Below, piece by piece: positions 21,501 to 25,563 of a stretch of DNA of 25,563 nucleotides. The notes under the pieces are model-generated. The model was not told where the DNA came from. It worked only from the letters and a program-made list of their open reading frames with translations, and did no database searches. The DNA is from Anaerolineales bacterium (GTDB lineage Bacteria; Chloroflexota; Anaerolineae; Anaerolineales; UBA4823). Made by a program: the position numbers and the translations under genes. The first letter of the stretch is position 1. Every line of letters starts with the position of its first letter. The DNA lies in contig JAFGBV010000228.1 of assembly GCA_016932955.1 (NCBI GenBank), positions 1 through 25,563 on the forward strand, written 5' to 3'.

Positions 21501-21506
21501 TATAAT
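21501..21506 (+). promoter_or_regulatory. -10 box of the RCC1-repeat gene
   Basis: TATAAT lies about 100 nt upstream of ATG 21607. Two TTTTGGACG direct repeats (21472-21480 and 21483-21491) lie just upstream and may be activator sites, since no -35 box is at 17 nt. Confidence 0.4.
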
Positions 21507-21546
21507 GATGTGAAGAGATGGGAACCATAGATCCATTTCACATTCG

Positions 21547-21580
21547 AACCCTGCCAGAAGGTCTAAGGGTTAGCGGCAGG
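21547..21580 (+). promoter_or_regulatory. mutually exclusive hairpins in the leader of the RCC1-repeat gene
   Basis: AACCCT (21547-21552) can pair with AGGGTT (21566-21571), while the overlapping CCTGCC (21550-21555) can pair with GGCAGG (21575-21580). The two stems share three bases and cannot form fully together. They lie just before the AAGGAGGT ribosome binding site (21591-21598). Confidence 0.3.
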
Positions 21581-21606
21581 ACAAATTCCTAAGGAGGTAC
21601 ATTTCG

Positions 21607-24600
21607 ATGAAAGGCGTAATCTTTTTTTTGCGCGTAATGATCCCTGTTATATTGTTCTGTGTACCCTTCCAGGCGCCGCCCAGCGCCATGGCAGCCGCGC
21701 CGGCAGCAGCGTTGCTGCATGCGCGGCAAAATACGCTGGCATTGCCAGTGCTGATGAACACCATCCAGATGAACGCGCTCAGTGCGGGAGCCGGTCATTT
21801 CAACTGCGGGCTCCAGCCGGATAGCACGATTTTCTGCTGGGGATTGGAAAACGACGGCAGAACATCCCCACCGGCGGGGCAATACACCCAGGTCGATGCC
21901 GGATTGGATCATGCCTGTGCAGTTTCATTAGATGGAACAGTAGCCTGCTGGGGAGAAAACGATGAGGGCCAGGCAACGCCGCCGCAGGGCACCTTCACCC
22001 AGGTGAGCGCGGGCGGTTTTCACACTTGCGGCGTGAAAACAGACGGCACGCTTGCCTGTTGGGGAGATAACGGCGATGATCAATCCACGCCGCCCTCAGG
22101 CACCTTCACCCAGGTAAGCGCAGGCGGCTGGTTCACCTGCGGCTTGAAAACGGATGGAACGCTCACCTGCTGGGGGCAGAATATCTTTGGCGGGGCGACG
22201 CCCCCCGCAGGCACCTTTGTCCAGGTAGTGACCGGGGCATATCATAGCTGCGGGCTGAAGCCTGATAGGACGGTGGACTGCTGGGGTTTTAACTCCTCAA
22301 ATCAAGGCACCGATCCTGCCGGCACATTTGCGCAGATCAGCGCAGGGTATGCCACCAACTGCGGGGTGATGGTGGGCGGCGGGCTGTTCTGCTGGGGGTT
22401 GAATGATTATGGCCAGGCTACACCACCCGTCGGGACGTTTACCCAGGTCAGCGTGGGGTGGTCTCATAGCTGCGCGATCAAGAGTGATGGCACAACGGCT
22501 TGCTGGGGAGCTGGTGATCCTACCGACCCCAATGGAAATTATCCGCACCATTCCCAATCCATCCTCCCAAGTGAAATCTTCGGCGGATTGGATGCGGGTG
22601 GCTACCATACTTGTGGGGTGAAGCCGGATGGCACGCTGGATTGTTGGGGATCGAATACCTTTGATCAAGCCAATCCTCCCGCAAGCGGTGTGTACACCCA
22701 GGTGAGCGCGGGAAATGAGTTTTCCTGCGCATTGCTGCCCGATCAGAGCATTGCCTGTGGAGGCCTGAACAATGATGGTCAGGCTACACCCCCAGCGGGG
22801 ACGTTCAGCCAGGTGAGTGCGGGCACATTCCATGCCTGCGGGCTGCAAACCAATGGCACGGTGGTCTGCTGGGGATCAAATAGCAGTGGTCAACTGGACG
22901 TTCCGAGCAGCACATTCACCCAGATCAGCGCCGGCTCGATGAATACTTGTGGGCTCCTGGCGGATGGCACGCTGGATTGCTGGGGATCGAATGGCTTTGG
23001 CAAATCCTCACCGCCATCCGGCACATTCACCCAGGTGAGCGCGGGCATGAACCATGGCTGTGCGTTGAAGCCCGATCAAACAGTCGCTTGTTGGGGGCGC
23101 AATGATTATGGCGAATCAACGCCTCCTCCAGACACATTCAAACAGGTCACCGCAGGCGGGTTCCACTCCTGCGGGGTCAAGTTGGACGATACCCTGGACT
23201 GCTGGGGGCGAGATGACGATGGTCAATCCACCCCTCCCAGCGGCACCTTTGCCCATGTCAGCGCAGGCAATTTTCACACCTGCGGGATGAAGATGGATGG
23301 AACTCTGGTTTGCTGGGGAAATGATGCTTGGGGCCAATCCGCCCCGCCCGGGATGCTCTTCGGTCGCCTACAGCTTGGCGGGGGCTCGTCCAACCACTGC
23401 GCGCTGCGTCCAGACGGCACCCTTGCCTGTTGGGGCGCGGATAACGCCGGACAATCTTCACCGCCGGCGGGGACTTTCGTGCAGATGGATTTTGGCGATT
23501 TTCATGGCTGCGGCGTCGAGACGGATGGTGATGCGGCTTGCTGGGGCGATGATGCGGATAATAAGGCATCGCCTCCGCTGGGGAAATTCGCCCAGGTGAG
23601 CGCCGGAGGTAGCCACTCCTGTGGTCGGTGGACAAATGGCACCGTTGCCTGCTGGGGCAGCAATACACAAGGGCAAACTGCCCTGCCGGCGCTGGTGACT
23701 TTTTCACAGTTAAGTGCCGGCGGATGGCACACCTGCGGCGTGAAAACTGATGGCACACTGGACTGCTGGGGAGCAGGCGAAGCGGGTGAAACACTGCCCC
23801 CCAATTACGGGCAATCCGATCCTCCCTCCGGCGCCTTCATCCAGGTCAGCTCAGGCTTGATGCATTCCTGCGGGTTGAAGACCGATGGTAGCCTCGTTTG
23901 CTGGGGGCAGGATGAGGATGGTCAGGCCTCGCCGCCCGAGGGTACATTCGTCCAGATTAGCGCCGGGTCTCAGCACACCTGCGCATTGCAGGTGGATCAC
24001 AGCGCCGTTTGTTGGGGAGATAATAGCTTTGGGCAGAATGATGTTCCCGAAGGCGCATTCGTCCAGGTGAGCGCGGGCGGTTACCATACCTGCGGGGTGA
24101 GACCAGATGGCACGATCACCTGCTGGGGGCAGAATAACATCGGTCAGGCGCCAGCCATACTCCTCAACCCTGCCTCGCTGGGGGGGTATTATGCGGTAAA
24201 CGAAGCCTTTAGCCGGGATTTCACCGCCTCTGGCGGAACGCCCCATTACGGCTTCTTCTTGGCTTCGGGCAGCCTGCCCGATGGGCTGAGCCTCACCGCG
24301 GGAGGGTCTCTTTCTGGCATGCCGACGGCGGTAGGTGCGTACACCTTCACGCTACAGGCGCGGGATGCCAGCCCTGTCGTTGCCTCGGGTGAGCAAACCT
24401 ACACGATGCACATCAACACCCGGCCTACCGCCGCCAATGGCACCGTGAACGGGATGGCCGGATATCCGCTAAGTCTGGAGCAGGATGATTTTGGTTATAC
24501 AGATGCCGACGGCGATGCTTTCACGCTGTTGCAGGTGATGAGCCTGCCAGCCACGGGGAGCCTCTTCCTGGATACAAACGGGAACGGTGCACCAGATTCA

Positions 24601-24801
24601 GGCGAAGAAGTAGCAGCCACAACGAAGCTTAATCTGGGCCAGGTGGAAACCTTGACCTACCTTGGTGATACGATTGGCGATTTCACCCTGGGTTTCAAGG
24701 TTCAAGATGGGCACTTGTACAGTGCTGATCCCGAATATACCCTGACATTGCACATCACCGAACCTTCGTTCACGGTTTACCTGCCGATGAGCAGCAAGTA
24801 G
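21607..24801 (+). CDS. Secreted protein with 21 RCC1-like repeats, Ig-like and cadherin-like C-terminus
   Basis: A 1064-residue exported protein. After a signal peptide (hydrophobic core 5-20, AMAAAPAA near 28-35), residues about 62-854 hold 21 repeats of usually 37 residues on the plan H-x-C-G-x-K-x-D-G-T-L-x-C-W-G-x-N-x-x-G-Q-x-x-P-P-x-G-T-F-x-Q-V-S-A-G. Every repeat has both Cys, 11 residues apart; repeat 9 has CGG for CWG. The pattern is RCC1-like, with shorter blades than eukaryotic RCC1. Residues about 855-940 look like a He_PIG/Ig domain (LPDGLSL, then GGSLSGMPTAVGAYTFTLQARD) and about 943-1050 like a cadherin-type domain (DDFGYTDADGDAFT). The C-terminus is FTVYLPMSSK. AAGGAGGT lies 8 nt before the ATG. 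A surface adhesion or binding role is likely. Confidence 0.85.
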   Translation: MKGVIFFLRVMIPVILFCVPFQAPPSAMAAAPAAALLHARQNTLALPVLMNTIQMNALSAGAGHFNCGLQPDSTIFCWGLENDGRTSPPAGQYTQVDAGLDHACAVSLDGTVACWGENDEGQATPPQGTFTQVSAGGFHTCGVKTDGTLACWGDNGDDQSTPPSGTFTQVSAGGWFTCGLKTDGTLTCWGQNIFGGATPPAGTFVQVVTGAYHSCGLKPDRTVDCWGFNSSNQGTDPAGTFAQISAGYATNCGVMVGGGLFCWGLNDYGQATPPVGTFTQVSVGWSHSCAIKSDGTTACWGAGDPTDPNGNYPHHSQSILPSEIFGGLDAGGYHTCGVKPDGTLDCWGSNTFDQANPPASGVYTQVSAGNEFSCALLPDQSIACGGLNNDGQATPPAGTFSQVSAGTFHACGLQTNGTVVCWGSNSSGQLDVPSSTFTQISAGSMNTCGLLADGTLDCWGSNGFGKSSPPSGTFTQVSAGMNHGCALKPDQTVACWGRNDYGESTPPPDTFKQVTAGGFHSCGVKLDDTLDCWGRDDDGQSTPPSGTFAHVSAGNFHTCGMKMDGTLVCWGNDAWGQSAPPGMLFGRLQLGGGSSNHCALRPDGTLACWGADNAGQSSPPAGTFVQMDFGDFHGCGVETDGDAACWGDDADNKASPPLGKFAQVSAGGSHSCGRWTNGTVACWGSNTQGQTALPALVTFSQLSAGGWHTCGVKTDGTLDCWGAGEAGETLPPNYGQSDPPSGAFIQVSSGLMHSCGLKTDGSLVCWGQDEDGQASPPEGTFVQISAGSQHTCALQVDHSAVCWGDNSFGQNDVPEGAFVQVSAGGYHTCGVRPDGTITCWGQNNIGQAPAILLNPASLGGYYAVNEAFSRDFTASGGTPHYGFFLASGSLPDGLSLTAGGSLSGMPTAVGAYTFTLQARDASPVVASGEQTYTMHINTRPTAANGTVNGMAGYPLSLEQDDFGYTDADGDAFTLLQVMSLPATGSLFLDTNGNGAPDSGEEVAATTKLNLGQVETLTYLGDTIGDFTLGFKVQDGHLYSADPEYTLTLHITEPSFTVYLPMSSK

Positions 24802-24814
24802 TATTTCGATAAAG

Positions 24815-24860
24815 AAAAAGAGATGAGGCGGCTTGCAAAAGCCGCCTTATCTCTTTTTTT
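24815..24860. terminator. Strong intrinsic terminator of the RCC1-repeat gene
   Basis: A 20-bp stem (24815-24834 with 24839-24858) has one G-U pair and a GCAA tetraloop, with A-rich and T-rich ends. It begins 14 nt after the stop codon and can work in both directions. Confidence 0.92.
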
Positions 24861-24885
24861 ATTGCTTAATCGTTGATTTTGGGAT

Positions 24886-24891
24886 TATAAT
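24886..24891 (+). promoter_or_regulatory. -10 box upstream of the candidate small RNA
   Basis: TATAAT preceded by GGGAT lies in the gene-free region just after the RCC1-repeat terminator. A weak TTGCTT lies 18 nt upstream. No start codon with a real frame follows. Confidence 0.4.
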
Positions 24892-24897
24892 TATTAA

Positions 24898-25088
24898 GCA
24901 TTCATTAACGTTGCTTGTTACGGGTATTTCGCGTGCTGATAGAAGTAACCTGACGATCTGCAAGCAAATGCGATTCAATAATTTTCCCCATTCGACATTG
25001 TGCAACAGCGATTGGCATAATGGGATTGCTAACCGGCAGGGAGATGTATTTATACGCCATTGTGAGGGTTAACCTCCATGGCGTTTTT
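24898..25088 (+). ncRNA. candidate structured small RNA
   Basis: About 190 nt without a convincing gene lie between a TATAAT box (24886-24891) and a terminator hairpin with a T5 tract (25054-25088). Internal pairing is visible: TTGCTTG (24911-24917) with CAAGCAA (24961-24967), nested GTTAC (24917-24921) with GTAAC (24945-24949), and CCCATT (24987-24992) with AATGGG (25019-25024). The T tract is only on the plus-strand side, so the transcript would be plus-oriented and independent of the minus-strand TPR gene. No known RNA family is recognised; the ends are approximate. Confidence 0.4.
25054..25088 (+). terminator. intrinsic terminator ending the gene-free region
   Basis: ACGCCAT (25054-25060) pairs with ATGGCGT (25078-25084), with an inner GAGG/CCTC stem around GTTAA, followed by five T. 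On the minus strand no T tract follows, so it is directed to plus-strand transcripts. Confidence 0.65.
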
Positions 25089-25102
25089 GTTTTCAAACAC
25101 AT

Positions 25103-25563
25103 TTACTGGTTAGGCGTCTGGTGATCAGTGAGATCGTCATCATGCGCGCGATTAGACCTGGAACGATGGCGATCCAGCGCTTTCTGGGCGCGGTTGGCAT
25201 ATAAAGAGGCTGGCCAGGTATCGATGGCGGCGTTGAATTCGGCGGTTGCCCGGGCAGGGTTGTTCTTACGCAGATATGCAACACCGAGATTGTAATGTGT
25301 GGCGGCTTCGTACTTGACACCCAGAAAACCCTGGCCTGACTGGAGGAGTACACCGTTGAATATATCTATTGACTCGTCCAGTTTATTTTCTTGCAAGAAC
25401 AGGGTCGCCTGGTTGACCCTGACGATTAACTCGCTGGTGGCATCTGGCCATAAACGGGCAGCAAAGGTATATAACCGGCCTGCCACCAGGGGTTTACCTT
25501 GCCGGGCAAATATGGTGCCCAGGTCAACAAAAATGCGCACGCGCATGGTGAGCAGGTAGAGGA
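25103..25563 (-). CDS. TPR-repeat protein, N-terminus outside window
   Basis: At least 153 codons are open to the window edge; the first ATG inside is at 25546, but the frame continues upstream as LYLLT, so the gene is probably 5'-partial. Tetratricopeptide-like helical pairs are visible: one around IVRVNQATLFLQENKLDESIDIFNGVL and a clear one at YEAATHYNLGVAYLRKNNPARATAEFNAAIDTWP. The C-terminus is charged and low in complexity (DRHRSRSNRAHDDDLTDHQTPNQ). TPR modules mediate protein contacts. Hydrophobic residues before the ATG may belong to a membrane segment. The partner is unknown. Confidence 0.75.
   Translation of the reverse strand, partial: LYLLTMRVRIFVDLGTIFARQGKPLVAGRLYTFAARLWPDATSELIVRVNQATLFLQENKLDESIDIFNGVLLQSGQGFLGVKYEAATHYNLGVAYLRKNNPARATAEFNAAIDTWPASLYANRAQKALDRHRSRSNRAHDDDLTDHQTPNQ

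Noticed and set aside
21790..24150. repeated DNA of about 111-nt period suggesting a CRISPR array or tandem repeat
   Set aside because: The DNA copies are diverged and follow the protein repeats in one long open frame; there are no identical short repeats with unique spacers.
24833..25072. plus-strand frame of 79 codons after the RCC1-repeat gene
   Set aside because: It begins inside the terminator hairpin, has no ribosome binding site and no family resemblance; the structured-RNA reading is preferred.

Overview
The window looks like chromosomal DNA of a Chloroflexota bacterium, most likely of the Anaerolineae type. This is inferred from gene content and style: ChvE-type sugar ABC transport, large secreted repeat proteins with low-complexity leaders, an Anaerolineae-like mix of NERD, FHA and zinc-ribbon hypothetical proteins, and many genes whose start codon lies 6-11 nt after a TATAAT-like box with no Shine-Dalgarno sequence. 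No rRNA, tRNA, CRISPR array, IS element or phage module was seen.

Left part (1-6400): a sugar-transport locus. On the minus strand a LuxR-type response regulator with an extra C-terminal receiver domain (917-1984) is followed after 20 nt by an RbsC-type sugar permease that runs off the window (1-896). Divergent from it is a complete multiple-monosaccharide ABC operon: ChvE-like lipoprotein, double-ABC ATPase and permease (2319-6343). Its leader holds palindromes and an orphan Shine-Dalgarno sequence. Two perfect hairpins lie between the binding-protein and ATPase genes, and a strong terminator closes the operon.

Middle part (6400-12600), minus strand: a secreted protein with 14 propeller-blade repeats (6423-8975), then a tightly coupled four-gene operon read from 12577 down to 9153 (serine beta-lactamase-like hydrolase, YigZ/IMPACT protein, ICMT-like membrane methyltransferase, Trm11/TrmG10-like RNA methyltransferase).

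Next, plus strand (12784-15996): three overlapping genes encode a cysteine hydrolase of the isochorismatase fold, a thioredoxin-reductase-like flavoprotein without the CxxC pair, and an RlmN-like radical SAM protein that keeps the methyl-carrier cysteine but has Leu where RlmN has its resolving cysteine. A double-FHA protein follows. This is the best candidate here for an undescribed pathway.

Right part (16200-25563): a membrane-anchored protein with three tandem repeats, a NERD-domain membrane protein, a small membrane protein, a zinc-ribbon protein, a HigBA toxin-antitoxin pair with a near-consensus promoter, an arrestin/Spo0M-like protein, a secreted protein with 21 RCC1-like repeats arranged as three sets of seven, a candidate structured small RNA (about 24898-25088), and a partial TPR protein. 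The two secreted propeller proteins share a very similar C-terminal end (LPM followed by a basic last residue), possibly a sorting or secretion tag.
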